From: Allomuricauda sp.
GTDB taxonomy: Bacteria > Bacteroidota > Bacteroidia > Flavobacteriales > Flavobacteriaceae
NCBI GenBank assembly: GCA_017795045.1
Contig: CP051244.1
Coordinates: 957,481-1,021,480, forward strand
Reading direction: 5' to 3'
Length of the DNA stretch: 64,000 nucleotides
Shown here: one piece after another, positions 44,449 through 52,972 of the stretch
How the letters are laid out: every line of letters begins with the position of its first letter
Numbering within the stretch: the stretch's first letter is position 1
Notes under the pieces: model-generated
The model's database searches: none
What the model saw: the letters and a program-made list of their open reading frames with translations, nothing else
Told to the model about the DNA's origin: nothing
Program-made: the position numbers and the translations under genes

Positions 44449-44883
44449 TTATTTTATGCCTGTACTCCCAAATCCGCCTGCTCCCCTGTCTGTTTCCGAA
44501 AGAGAATCCACTTCTTCCCATTCAGCACGTTCATGTTTAGCCAATACCATTTGGGCAATCCGTTCGCCATTTTCAACAACAAATGCTTCAGAGGACAGGT
44601 TCACCAAAATCACCCCCACTTCTCCACGGTAATCCGCGTCAATGGTTCCCGGGGCATTTAGAACAGATATCCCTTTTTTGGCCGCCAAACCACTTCGGGG
44701 CCTTACTTGGGCTTCATACCCCACAGGTAGCTCCATAAAGATGCCCGTGGGCACAATGGCCCTTTCCAAGGGTTTCAATGTGATTGGGTTTTCCAAATTT
44801 GCCCTTAGGTCCATCCCTGCGGAGGCCAATGTTTCGTAATGGGGCAGTTTGTGACTTGATTTGTTGATTACCTTAATTTTCAC
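44449..44883 (-). CDS. dut: dUTP diphosphatase
   Basis: The homotrimeric enzyme that hydrolyses dUTP to dUMP, keeping uracil out of DNA. All five family motifs are visible: [38 protein letters not shown] and the C-terminal [10 protein letters not shown] that closes the active site. The 144 residues are usual. Its start overlaps the flippase stop by 11 bases. Confidence 0.96.
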   Translation of the reverse strand: MKIKVINKSSHKLPHYETLASAGMDLRANLENPITLKPLERAIVPTGIFMELPVGYEAQVRPRSGLAAKKGISVLNAPGTIDADYRGEVGVILVNLSSEAFVVENGERIAQMVLAKHERAEWEEVDSLSETDRGAGGFGSTGIK

Positions 44884-46342
44884 GCTTTAAAAATATGCTT
44901 CTTAAATTATCTCCTTCCATTCTATAAATCAGCATCAAAAATAACAAAAGAAGAAGGCTGCCGGCTATTAAATTTCTATTAAAAACATAGAAAGAGAGAA
45001 CGGAAAACAACAGCGAAACCAAAAGATAGAAGATTATCTTTCGCATATTATACGGTACCGGATAGTATTTCCTGCCAAAGAAATAGGACAGGAGCATCAT
45101 ACTCCCATACGCGGCCAGCGTAGCCAAGGCCGATGCCATATATCCCATTTTCGGAATCAAGCCCACATTGATGATCAAAGTGATCAAGGCCCCTATGGAG
45201 GAGATATAGGCCCCAAATTTGGTCTGGTCCGTGACCTTGTACCAAACGGAAAGGTTGTGATAGATACCCAGACAAAAGCTTCCCAAAAGGATTATGGGCA
45301 CCACATTGAGTGCTTCCCGATATATGGCGTTACCCAACAGAATTTTGGCCAATACATCTACATAGACCACCACCCCAAGTAGGATGATACTCCCCAAGAT
45401 TACAAAGTAATTGGTAATCTGGGCATAGGTTTTTTGTGGTTTTTCCGATTTGGCATGACTGAAGAAAAAAGGTTCCACGCCCATCCGGAATGCGGTCCCG
45501 AACAAGGTCATGAACAAGGCCAATTTATAACATGCACTATACTTTCCCACTTCGGCCTCGGCAATATCCTGAGGCAACATTTCGGTGAGCAAAATCTTAT
45601 CGAAGACCTCATTGATCGTAAAGGCCACCCCTGCCAACATTACTGGTCCGGCATATTGGAGCATCTGTTTCCAAAGCACCGAATCAAAGGTGTAGGGAAC
45701 TTTTATATAGGTGGGCAGTAAAATCAACAGGGTAATACCACTGGCAATGACATTTGAAATCAACACATAGTGGATTTCCCAATCCGTTTTGTAAATCGAA
45801 TGGAAGAAACCACTTTCCGCTTCTTGGGCCATTTGGGGCAAAATGAGCAGAAAAAAAACATTGAAGGCCAAGTTGATGGCTACGTTGATGGTTTTCAACA
45901 CAGCATACCGCATAGGCTTTTCCTGTGCTCTCAACAAGGCGAACGGGATAATGACCAAGGCATCCAAAACCAGAATAAAGGCGGTGAACTTTATATAATC
46001 CGGATTGATGTTGGTTACCCCGGACAGCCATTGTTTTACGGACAGGGCCAATATCAAAAATAATAGTGATGACCCCAACAGGGAGATAAGTGAGGTGGAA
46101 ACCACCTTTTCCTTATCCTCACTCTTATGGTAAAACCGAAAAAAGGCGGTTTCCATACCATAGGCCAAAAACACATTGAAAATGGCAATCCAAGCATAGA
46201 TATTGGTGTATTGCCCGTAACCTGATGCATTTTCAAAGACCGAGGTATATAGGGGAAGCAGTAGAAAGGAAATGACCCTCGGCAAAACTGTAGCGAGGCC
46301 GTAGATAAAAGTCTGCTTAAAAAGCCTTTTTAACGGGTTCAA
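44873..46342 (-). CDS. Polysaccharide/oligosaccharide flippase (MATE/MurJ-like)
   Basis: A 489-residue integral membrane protein with about 14 helices, beginning [20 protein letters not shown]. It belongs to the Wzx/MOP exporter superfamily that moves lipid-linked sugars across the inner membrane. Lipid II, O-antigen or capsule units are all possible cargo; the neighbouring sugar nucleotidyltransferase suggests a polysaccharide. It is the first gene of the leftward run that includes dut, the TPR protein, DUF4292 and envC. Confidence 0.85.
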   Translation of the reverse strand: MNPLKRLFKQTFIYGLATVLPRVISFLLLPLYTSVFENASGYGQYTNIYAWIAIFNVFLAYGMETAFFRFYHKSEDKEKVVSTSLISLLGSSLLFLILALSVKQWLSGVTNINPDYIKFTAFILVLDALVIIPFALLRAQEKPMRYAVLKTINVAINLAFNVFFLLILPQMAQEAESGFFHSIYKTDWEIHYVLISNVIASGITLLILLPTYIKVPYTFDSVLWKQMLQYAGPVMLAGVAFTINEVFDKILLTEMLPQDIAEAEVGKYSACYKLALFMTLFGTAFRMGVEPFFFSHAKSEKPQKTYAQITNYFVILGSIILLGVVVYVDVLAKILLGNAIYREALNVVPIILLGSFCLGIYHNLSVWYKVTDQTKFGAYISSIGALITLIINVGLIPKMGYMASALATLAAYGSMMLLSYFFGRKYYPVPYNMRKIIFYLLVSLLFSVLSFYVFNRNLIAGSLLLLLFLMLIYRMEGDNLRSIFLKREN

Positions 46343-46423
46343 TAGGTGTGTTCTTTAAAACTTTTTAAATAAAGCCACAAGTTACACAAAACCCTTTAGT
46401 CCACTGGTGTCAAAATTTGCCAA

Positions 46424-46452
46424 ACAAAAAAGGCCGCTTTAAGCGGCCTTTT
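46424..46452 (-). terminator. Terminator of the ATP synthase operon
   Basis: AAAGGCCGCTT and its complement around a single base, with a T run on the minus strand, 21 bases past the atpG stop. It separates the atp operon from the flippase operon. Confidence 0.92.
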
Positions 46453-46472
46453 ATATATAATTCTTATAAAGT

Positions 46473-47330
46473 CTAGTTGTTCAATGCCTCCGCACCACCA
46501 ACAATCTCAAGGATTTCGCTGGTAATGGCTGCCTGACGAGCCTTGTTGTACGTCAATTTCAATTGGGACCTCAATTCTCCAGCGTTGTCCGTAGCCTTGT
46601 GCATGGCCGTCATACGGGCACCGTGCTCACTGGCAAAGGAATCACGAATAGCTTTGTATAGCTGTGTCTTCAAGGATTTTGGAATCAGTTGTTCCACAAT
46701 CTCTGCTTTTGATGGTTCAAAAATGTAATCTGAAGCCACTGGAGTGTCACCTTCAACGGAAATAGGCAAGAACTGTTCGGTCATTACAATCTGCGTGGCC
46801 GCGTTCTTGAACTTGTTGTATACCAATTCTATCTTGTCATAACTACCCGAAGCAAATTGCTCCATCAAGAAATCGGCAATCTCGGCAACATTGTCAAAGG
46901 TCAAGTCATCATATACATCACTGTGGTTGGCCACAATGGTGTTCTTTTTTCCAAGGATGTCGTTCCCCTTTTTTCCTATTGTGACAAAGTCCACCTGCTT
47001 GCCCGCATATTTGTTGGCCACCAAGTTATTGCTCTGTTTGATGATGTTGGAATTGAAGGCTCCACAAAGTCCCCTATTGGAAGTAATGGACACCAACAAA
47101 ACTTTGTTTACGGGCCTGCTTTCCGCGAATTTGCTTCCACCATCGCCTTCCAAACTGGCACTGAGTCCTTGAAGGAGCTCCGTAAGCTTATCGGCATAGG
47201 GACGCATTGCGGTAATGGCATCCTGGGCTTTCTTCAACTTGGCAGCAGAGACCATTTTCATGGCACTGGTAATCTGCATCGTTGATGAAATGGATGATAT
47301 CCTGTTCCGTATTTCCTTTAGATTTGCCAT
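46473..47330 (-). CDS. atpG: ATP synthase gamma subunit
   Basis: The rotating central stalk of F1. It begins MANLKEIRNRISSISSTMQI, and the C-terminal helix SQLKLTYNKARQAAITSEIL with EIVGGAEAL is the most conserved part of the family. The 285 residues are usual. It is the last gene of the leftward operon, separated from atpA by an inserted gene. Confidence 0.97.
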   Translation of the reverse strand: MANLKEIRNRISSISSTMQITSAMKMVSAAKLKKAQDAITAMRPYADKLTELLQGLSASLEGDGGSKFAESRPVNKVLLVSITSNRGLCGAFNSNIIKQSNNLVANKYAGKQVDFVTIGKKGNDILGKKNTIVANHSDVYDDLTFDNVAEIADFLMEQFASGSYDKIELVYNKFKNAATQIVMTEQFLPISVEGDTPVASDYIFEPSKAEIVEQLIPKSLKTQLYKAIRDSFASEHGARMTAMHKATDNAGELRSQLKLTYNKARQAAITSEILEIVGGAEALNN

Positions 47331-47345
47331 TCGTTTTAATTATGG

Positions 47346-47723
47346 GTTATGAGTGTTGAGTTAAGAGTTTTTGACTATTGCCACAATTATTCTAATCAAC
47401 TCTTCACATCTATCCATTAATTCTTTGGGAACTTCTCTTCCAGTTGCTTCCAAAATCTCAAGCCAATACTTTGTTTCATCAGCCTCCTTTAGAGCTATCC
47501 CAAATTTATTTTTAAAATCCTTTGTGCTAACCCCTCTTTGCGCTTCCCTAGTATTTGCTCCAATACTTGTTCCACTTTTTAACAATTGAGAGGCAATCTC
47601 AAAATCCTTTTTATTCTTTAATTCATCACAGAAATGAACAATTTTACAGGCAAACTCGAAACTTTTTATTCTTACAGGACTAGTTTCAAGCTTTCCCATA
47701 ACTCATCACTCTGAACTCTTAAC
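47346..47723. repeat. Inverted 10-base repeats bracketing the inserted S23-like gene
   Basis: GTTAAGAGTT at 47360-47369 and its complement AACTCTTAAC at 47714-47723. Related words (GTTATGAGTG near 47346 and CATAACTCATCACT near 47697) extend both arms. The left arm includes the stop codon of the inserted gene and the right arm includes the stop codon of atpA, so the inserted cassette has exact edges. Confidence 0.6.
47361..47699 (-). CDS. Four-helix-bundle (S23-like) protein inserted in the atp operon
   Basis: A 112-residue helical protein of the four-helix-bundle family named for the 23S rRNA intervening-sequence S23 protein, seen in many Bacteroidota. Visible family features: FEFACKIVHFCDELKNKKDF, QLLKSGTSIGANTREAQRG and FGIALKEADETKYWLE. 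No function is established; relatives are also carried in diversity-generating retroelements (Avd). It lies between atpA and atpG, 30 bases from atpG and 20 from atpA, flanked by inverted repeats, and is not part of any known ATP synthase. Confidence 0.85.
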   Translation of the reverse strand: MGKLETSPVRIKSFEFACKIVHFCDELKNKKDFEIASQLLKSGTSIGANTREAQRGVSTKDFKNKFGIALKEADETKYWLEILEATGREVPKELMDRCEELIRIIVAIVKNS

Positions 47724-49299
47724 CTTTATACTTGCTTGAAAGGTCTTTACAAACCGCAGTCAAGGTTTCGGTTACCTCATCGGTCAATTTACCTGCCTTA
47801 AGGGCATCCAAAACATTTCTGTGCTTGGCATTCAAGAACTCCAAGAAATCCTTTTCAAACTCTTTTACCTTGTCCACAGGAACATCCCTCAACAAGTTTT
47901 TGGAACCTGCAAAGATGATGGCCACCTGATCTTCCACGGTAAAGGGATCGTTCTGACCTTGTTTCAAGATTTCCACGTTTCTACGTCCTTTTTCGATTAC
48001 GTTCAAGGTAGCGGCATCCAAATCGGAACCAAACTTGGCAAAGGCCTCCAATTCACGGAACTGGGCCTGGTCCAATTTCAAGGTACCGGCTACTTTTTTC
48101 ATGGATTTGATCTGCGCGGAACCACCCACACGAGATACGGAGATACCCACGTTGATCGCAGGACGCACCCCTTGGTTGAACAAGTCTTGCTCCAGGAATA
48201 TCTGACCATCGGTAATGGAAATTACGTTGGTTGGGATATAAGCGGAAACGTCACCAGCTTGTGTCTCGATAATTGGAAGTGCTGTCAATGAACCCCCACC
48301 TTTTACAATCGGTTTCAACGAATCGGGAAGGTCGTTCATGTTCTTTGCGATCTCATCATCGGCAATCACCTTTGCGGCACGCTCCAACAATCTTGAGTGC
48401 AGATAGAAAACGTCACCAGGGTATGCTTCACGTCCCGGAGGTCTTCTCAACAACAAGGACACCTCACGATATGCAACGGCCTGTTTAGACAAATCATCAT
48501 AGATGATCAAAGCAGGACGTCCAGTATCCCTAAAATATTCTCCAATGGCAGCACCAGCGAAAGGAGCATATACCTGCATTGGGGCAGGGTCAGATGCATT
48601 GGCCGCTACGATGGTGGTATACGCCAAGGCTCCTTTGTCTTCCAAGGTCTTTGCGATGGCAGCAACGGTAGATGCTTTCTGACCTACGGCAACGTAGATA
48701 CAGTACACAGGCTCACCGGCATCGTAAAATTCTTTTTGGTTCAGGATGGTATCGATACAAACCGTGGTCTTCCCTGTTTGCTTGTCACCAATTACCAACT
48801 CCCGCTGTCCACGACCTACAGGAATCATGGCATCGATAGCCTTGATACCGGTCTGTAGTGGCTCGTTAACCGGTTGTCTATAAATTACACCGGGGGCCTT
48901 ACGCTCCAAGGGCATTTCATAGGTTTCCCCAGAAATGGGTCCCTTACCGTCGATTGGGGTCCCCAAGGTGTCAATGACACGACCAACAATTCCTTCACCA
49001 ACATTGATGGATGCGATACGTTCTGTTCTTTTTACAGTGGCGCCTTCCACAATCTCTTTGGATGGGCCCAACAATACCACACCAACGTTGTCTTCTTCCA
49101 GGTTCAATACGATACCTTGCATACCGCCATCAAACTCCACCAACTCCCCGTACTGGGCATTGGAAAGTCCATAGACACGGGCAATACCGTCACCTACTTG
49201 TAGCACGGTACCTACTTCGTTCAACGAAGCGCCTGCTTCAAAACCTGATAATTGTTTTTTCAAAATTGCTGAGACCTCAGCGGCTTTTACTCCTGCCAT
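47719..49299 (-). CDS. atpA: ATP synthase alpha subunit
   Basis: The non-catalytic nucleotide-binding subunit of F1. The P-loop [13 protein letters not shown] is near residue 170, [18 protein letters not shown] near 375 is the alpha signature region, and the N-terminus [20 protein letters not shown] contacts delta. The 526 residues are usual for Bacteroidota. Three bases after atpH on the leftward operon. Confidence 0.98.
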   Translation of the reverse strand: MAGVKAAEVSAILKKQLSGFEAGASLNEVGTVLQVGDGIARVYGLSNAQYGELVEFDGGMQGIVLNLEEDNVGVVLLGPSKEIVEGATVKRTERIASINVGEGIVGRVIDTLGTPIDGKGPISGETYEMPLERKAPGVIYRQPVNEPLQTGIKAIDAMIPVGRGQRELVIGDKQTGKTTVCIDTILNQKEFYDAGEPVYCIYVAVGQKASTVAAIAKTLEDKGALAYTTIVAANASDPAPMQVYAPFAGAAIGEYFRDTGRPALIIYDDLSKQAVAYREVSLLLRRPPGREAYPGDVFYLHSRLLERAAKVIADDEIAKNMNDLPDSLKPIVKGGGSLTALPIIETQAGDVSAYIPTNVISITDGQIFLEQDLFNQGVRPAINVGISVSRVGGSAQIKSMKKVAGTLKLDQAQFRELEAFAKFGSDLDAATLNVIEKGRRNVEILKQGQNDPFTVEDQVAIIFAGSKNLLRDVPVDKVKEFEKDFLEFLNAKHRNVLDALKAGKLTDEVTETLTAVCKDLSSKYKG

Positions 49300-49301
49300 T
49301 T

Positions 49302-49841
49302 TTATAGACTATTTGTAAATTCTCTTTTTAATCCGTTCAATTTGTTGGCAATGCTTGCATCGTATTGGGTATCGCCAACCCTAAGCACAAATCCACCAAT
49401 GATGGCTTCATCCACCTTGTTTTCAATGGTGACCTTGTTGCCCGTAGCTTTTTTCACTTCAGCCAGGATTTTCTTTTCCAAATCGGCTGTCAAAGGAACT
49501 GCAGTGGTTACATAGGCTACTTCCTCTCCCTTCATTTTTTCGTGAAGGATGATGTATTTATAGGCTACTTCCTGTAGCATTGCAATCCTTTTGTTGTCCA
49601 CCAAGGTCTGGATGAGTCCTTTAGTGATCTCGTTGGCATCCTTGAAAATTTCCAGCAATGCACTTTTCTTGAGCTCTGATTTTACGATAGGGCTTTCCAA
49701 AACACTTTGGAGCTCCCCGTTTTCAGATATCGTTGCAGCAATGTCCCGCATGTCTTTCTCAACGGCATCGGCCGCGTTCTTTTCGACTGCGTAGTCCAAG
49801 GTTGCTTTAGCGTAGCGTATGGCTGCCCTGTTTTGGTTCAT
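49302..49841 (-). CDS. atpH: ATP synthase delta subunit
   Basis: The 179-residue peripheral-stalk subunit that ties F1 to the b subunits. The N-terminal helices begin [18 protein letters not shown], and the C-terminal conserved [20 protein letters not shown] is the family signature. It lies between atpF and atpA with tiny gaps. Confidence 0.95.
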   Translation of the reverse strand: MNQNRAAIRYAKATLDYAVEKNAADAVEKDMRDIAATISENGELQSVLESPIVKSELKKSALLEIFKDANEITKGLIQTLVDNKRIAMLQEVAYKYIILHEKMKGEEVAYVTTAVPLTADLEKKILAEVKKATGNKVTIENKVDEAIIGGFVLRVGDTQYDASIANKLNGLKREFTNSL

Positions 49842-49848
49842 GCTCTAA

Positions 49849-50349
49849 TTAGTTCAGTTTGATATCCCCCAACATGTCCTCGACCAACTTCTGTTGTTTC
49901 TTGTTGTCGGACAACTCTTCCTTGATGATCTTTTCCGCGATTTCCACGGAAAGGTTGGCTACTTGGGTCTTGATGTCGGCCACTGCCGCTTTTTTCTCTG
50001 CTTCAATGGCAGCTTGGGCTTGCTTGATCATCTTATCCCCTTCAACCTGGGCCTGCTCCTTGGCTTCGGAAATGATGCTTTCCTTGATTTCCCTTGCTTC
50101 TTTCAACAACACATCTCTTTCGGCCTTGGCTTCTTTCAACAGTTTTTCACTGTCTGCAGTAACGTTCTGCATTTCCTTTTTGGCAGCCTCGGCAGCTTCA
50201 AGGGCATCCTTGATTCCTTCTTCCCTTTTTTCAACCGCACCTAGAATGGGCTTCCATGCATATTTTCGCAACAACAACAATAGGCCCACGAAGAGCAACA
50301 ACTGCCAGAAAAACAATCCGAAGGAAAACTGTTCGATTAACTTATCCAT
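49849..50349 (-). CDS. atpF: ATP synthase subunit b
   Basis: A 166-residue stator subunit: one N-terminal membrane helix (FFWQLLLFVGLLLLLRKYAW) and a long, highly charged coiled coil (about residues 35-155) rich in Ala, Glu and Lys. It dimerises and holds F1 to the membrane. Located between atpE and atpH. Confidence 0.95.
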   Translation of the reverse strand: MDKLIEQFSFGLFFWQLLLFVGLLLLLRKYAWKPILGAVEKREEGIKDALEAAEAAKKEMQNVTADSEKLLKEAKAERDVLLKEAREIKESIISEAKEQAQVEGDKMIKQAQAAIEAEKKAAVADIKTQVANLSVEIAEKIIKEELSDNKKQQKLVEDMLGDIKLN

Positions 50350-50439
50350 GTATCTTACTATTAAATCTTTACTATATCATTTAAATCAATGAAGGGCCAT
50401 AGCCAACCGCTATGGCCTTCATCAATACTGTTACGGTTA

Positions 50440-50631
50440 TTAAGCTGCAAAAAGAGCGGCGAAACCGATACCTTCAATAAGGGCTGCTGCGATCAACATA
50501 GCGGTTTGGATCTTACCAGAAGCTTCAGGTTGACGAGCAATGGCTTCCATTGCCTGACCACCGATTCTACCGATACCCAATCCTGCTCCGATTACAATCA
50601 AACCAGCACCTACGATGTTTGGAATTGTCAT
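50440..50631 (-). CDS. atpE: ATP synthase subunit c
   Basis: A 63-residue hairpin of two membrane helices that forms the rotor ring. The polar loop is GGQAMEAIARQPEASGKI, and the ion-binding carboxylate is the Glu in AALIEGIGFAALF. No Ser or Thr follows that Glu as in Na+-driven rings, which suggests proton coupling, though the evidence is limited. It is shorter than most c subunits, which suits the clade. Confidence 0.96.
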   Translation of the reverse strand: MTIPNIVGAGLIVIGAGLGIGRIGGQAMEAIARQPEASGKIQTAMLIAAALIEGIGFAALFAA

Positions 50632-50662
50632 GATATATGAATTTAAATATTAAACGTTCTTC

Positions 50663-51811
50663 TTAATGGTGATCTTCTTCCACTGCCATTCCAAAATAAA
50701 GGGCCGACAACATGGTGAAAATATATGCTTGCAATGCGGCAACCAACAATTCCAATAAGGAAAGAGCGAATGCCAATACAAACGACAATGGACTTCCTAT
50801 CCAGTTCTTGAAAATGAACATAAGTCCTATAATACTCATCAATACTACGTGGCCCGCAGTAATGTTGGCATACAAACGAATCATCAATGAAAATGGCTTG
50901 ATGAAGGTTCCCAACAATTCTATCGGTGCCAATATAATTTTCATGGGGGCAGGCACGCCCGGCATCCAGAAAATATGTTTCCAGTAGTTCTTGTTTCCAG
51001 AAAAAGTGGTGATCAAATAGGTAATCAATGCCAAGGCAAAGGTCACCGCAATATTGTTGGTCACGTTTACACCAAGCGGCGTAAGCCCCAACAAGTTGAT
51101 AATCCACACGAAAAAGAATACGGTAAGCAAATAGCTCATGTATCTTTTGTATTTGTGCTCACCAATGTTCGGGATGGCAATTTCATCACGGACAAAAAGC
51201 ACCAAGGGCTCCAATACCCTGCCGATTCCTTTTGGAAGGCTGTTCTTTTTGTAATTATTGGCAACACCACGGAACATGAAGAACATCAACAAACCGACCA
51301 ACATGATAAAGACCACGTTCTTGGTTATGGAAAAATCCAATGGCTTTACATTGGTGGGATGGGCATCATCCACTACCAAATTTTCACCAAACGCATCCTC
51401 CTCATGGGTCTCTTCTCCATGATGTGCCCCAAAATTGATGGTGCCTTCCGCGTCTGTCTTGTAAATTTTATTGTGATATAGGGTGTAGTAGTTGCCATCC
51501 GCTTCGGCAACGCCCTCGCCATGCTTTAGTTTGGAGGAAGAAAACACCTTAAGGCCATTGTCCCATAAAATCACCGGCAATGGAAAACCAATGTATTTGT
51601 GCTCCCCTGCATCCGTAGTATAGGAATACAGATTAAAGTCATGGGAGTCCAGAAGGTGGTGGCCAATGTATTCCTTGATTTCGGTCTTCAAATCATGGGC
51701 TCCGGTTTCAACTTCCTGTGCCCCATGGTCTTGGGCCGATAAAATCCCCGCGGCCATAAAAACCACGGCGGTCAATTTTTTACTTAATAACGAATATCGC
51801 ATATGATGCAA
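50663..51811 (-). CDS. atpB: ATP synthase subunit a
   Basis: The membrane channel subunit beside the c-ring. The conserved Arg lies in PFSLMIRLYANITAGHVVLM (about residue 315). The protein is 382 residues because of an N-terminal signal-like segment and about 140 extra residues before the first core helix, a Bacteroidota trait. The start may be 51811 (MHHMRYSLLS) or the ATG at 51802. First of the core atp genes, 105 bases after the DUF6168-like gene and with its own -7 element. Confidence 0.96.
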   Translation of the reverse strand: MHHMRYSLLSKKLTAVVFMAAGILSAQDHGAQEVETGAHDLKTEIKEYIGHHLLDSHDFNLYSYTTDAGEHKYIGFPLPVILWDNGLKVFSSSKLKHGEGVAEADGNYYTLYHNKIYKTDAEGTINFGAHHGEETHEEDAFGENLVVDDAHPTNVKPLDFSITKNVVFIMLVGLLMFFMFRGVANNYKKNSLPKGIGRVLEPLVLFVRDEIAIPNIGEHKYKRYMSYLLTVFFFVWIINLLGLTPLGVNVTNNIAVTFALALITYLITTFSGNKNYWKHIFWMPGVPAPMKIILAPIELLGTFIKPFSLMIRLYANITAGHVVLMSIIGLMFIFKNWIGSPLSFVLAFALSLLELLVAALQAYIFTMLSALYFGMAVEEDHH

Positions 51812-51834
51812 CTATGGGTCCTCAAAAATCGGTG

Positions 51835-51842
51835 CAAAAATA
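51835..51842 (-). promoter_or_regulatory. -7 element upstream of atpB
   Basis: Minus strand reads TATTTTTG, a full -7 match, 24 bases before the atpB ATG. It suggests that atpB to atpG can be transcribed independently of the upstream atpZ genes. Confidence 0.5.
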
Positions 51843-51916
51843 CATTGCTCATTCAAAAGAAAAAAGCTTTTACAGTATTATTTACAGTATTGATTTTTTT
51901 GTTGATTTTTTGGACT

Positions 51917-52309
51917 TTATCTCACAGAATTAAGCAGTTTGCCCAAAAAGAGGGTTTCCAAGGTCAGGGAATAGAGGTACGGGACAAAAAAAGCAAGGAA
52001 CTCTGCGCGCTCCAAAACACCATCTGCCTTATATCCGGAATAGAATGCCACGAAGAAAACACCAAATTTTAAAAGGCTCCCTATCAAAAAAAAGAACCCT
52101 AGATAATCGCGATACTTGTTCCTGTAAAAATAAATGGCAAAAAAAATAATGCAGGCCAATATGGAATTCAACAAATAGCTTTTTACCAGTTGGTTCCCGT
52201 GGGGTTCATAACCATACCAAGCCTGCAACTTGGCATGGCCCAAAAAAAGAAGGATCGATCCAACGACCAACCCTATTGTAAAAATGATGGGAATAGACCT
52301 ATTCTTCAA
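51917..52309 (-). CDS. DUF6168-like small membrane protein
   Basis: A 130-residue protein with four predicted membrane helices (IIFTIGLVVGSILLFLGH, LLNSILACIIFFAIYFY, LGFFFLIGSLLKFGVFFVAF, FFVPYLYSLTLETLFLG). It occupies the position of atpI between atpZ and atpB. I believe it matches the DUF6168 family seen at this locus in Flavobacteriaceae. A chaperone role in c-ring assembly, as for AtpI, is inference. Overlaps atpZ end by four bases. Confidence 0.7.
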   Translation of the reverse strand: MKNRSIPIIFTIGLVVGSILLFLGHAKLQAWYGYEPHGNQLVKSYLLNSILACIIFFAIYFYRNKYRDYLGFFFLIGSLLKFGVFFVAFYSGYKADGVLERAEFLAFFVPYLYSLTLETLFLGKLLNSVR

Positions 52310-52542
52310 TTATTGATTCTTTTCAATTGCTGGACCACCAAATATATGGAAACCGCTACGCCAAACAAGGTACATATGGGCAAGAACACCTTTTCGGTCC
52401 CGTAATGGGTGTCCAACCATCTCCCTCCTTTGACCGCCAAATAGATGATGACGCCCATTTGTATGGCCATCCCCGACAAGCGGGCCGCCTTGTTCAAAGT
52501 GTCTCTTCGCGTGTTCTTATTAGGAAGCTTTTGCTGGTTCAT
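52306..52542 (-). CDS. atpZ: AtpZ/AtpI-family protein
   Basis: A 78-residue protein with two membrane helices, AARLSGMAIQMGVIIYLAVK and VFLPICTLFGVAVSIYLVVQ, and a conserved GGRWLDTHYG between them. AtpZ with AtpI forms a Mg/Ca uptake or c-ring assembly unit in other bacteria. I use the ATG at 52542 (MNQQKLPNKNTRRDTLNKAA). Its start lies within the bactofilin 3' end, so the two are translationally coupled. Confidence 0.85.
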   Translation of the reverse strand: MNQQKLPNKNTRRDTLNKAARLSGMAIQMGVIIYLAVKGGRWLDTHYGTEKVFLPICTLFGVAVSIYLVVQQLKRINN

Positions 52543-52951
52543 TGCTCTTGGTGGACTGCATTTTTGGCGCCGATCCGGACGCACTTACAGCTCCTTTGCC
52601 CATGGTACAGGCTGCATTGAAAGTAGCTCCGGGCTCCACTGCCAATTTGGCCACGGATACAGTGCCCTCAATAATGGCAGAAGCCTTCAATGAAAGTAGT
52701 TCCGCTACCGAAAGTTCGCCGTTGAACTTTCCTTCAATATCGGCATTGACACACTCAACTTTACCGTTGATATAACCGTCCTTGCCAATGACCACTTTAC
52801 CAGAGGTCTTTACGTTGCCTTCCAGTTTCCCGTCGATTCTAAAATCTGCTTCGGAAGTAATATCACCTTTAATTTTTGTATTCTTCTCAATTCTGTTGGG
52901 CTGCCCTCCAAATTCATTCATAGGTCGTGGTTTTTTGTTGTCAGAAAACAT
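52520..52951 (-). CDS. Bactofilin (polymer-forming cytoskeletal protein)
   Basis: A 143-residue cytosolic protein that forms non-nucleotide-dependent filaments. The central beta-helix of about residues 22-110 shows the repeated hydrophobic pattern (IKGDITSEADFRIDGKLEGN then VKTSGKVVIGKDGYINGKVE). The ends are low complexity, as in all bactofilins, which organise envelope enzymes. Between sprE and atpZ on the minus strand, 21 bases after sprE's stop. Confidence 0.92.
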   Translation of the reverse strand: MFSDNKKPRPMNEFGGQPNRIEKNTKIKGDITSEADFRIDGKLEGNVKTSGKVVIGKDGYINGKVECVNADIEGKFNGELSVAELLSLKASAIIEGTVSVAKLAVEPGATFNAACTMGKGAVSASGSAPKMQSTKSNEPAKAS

Positions 52952-52972
52952 TGTGTTCTAGGGTTTTGGGGT

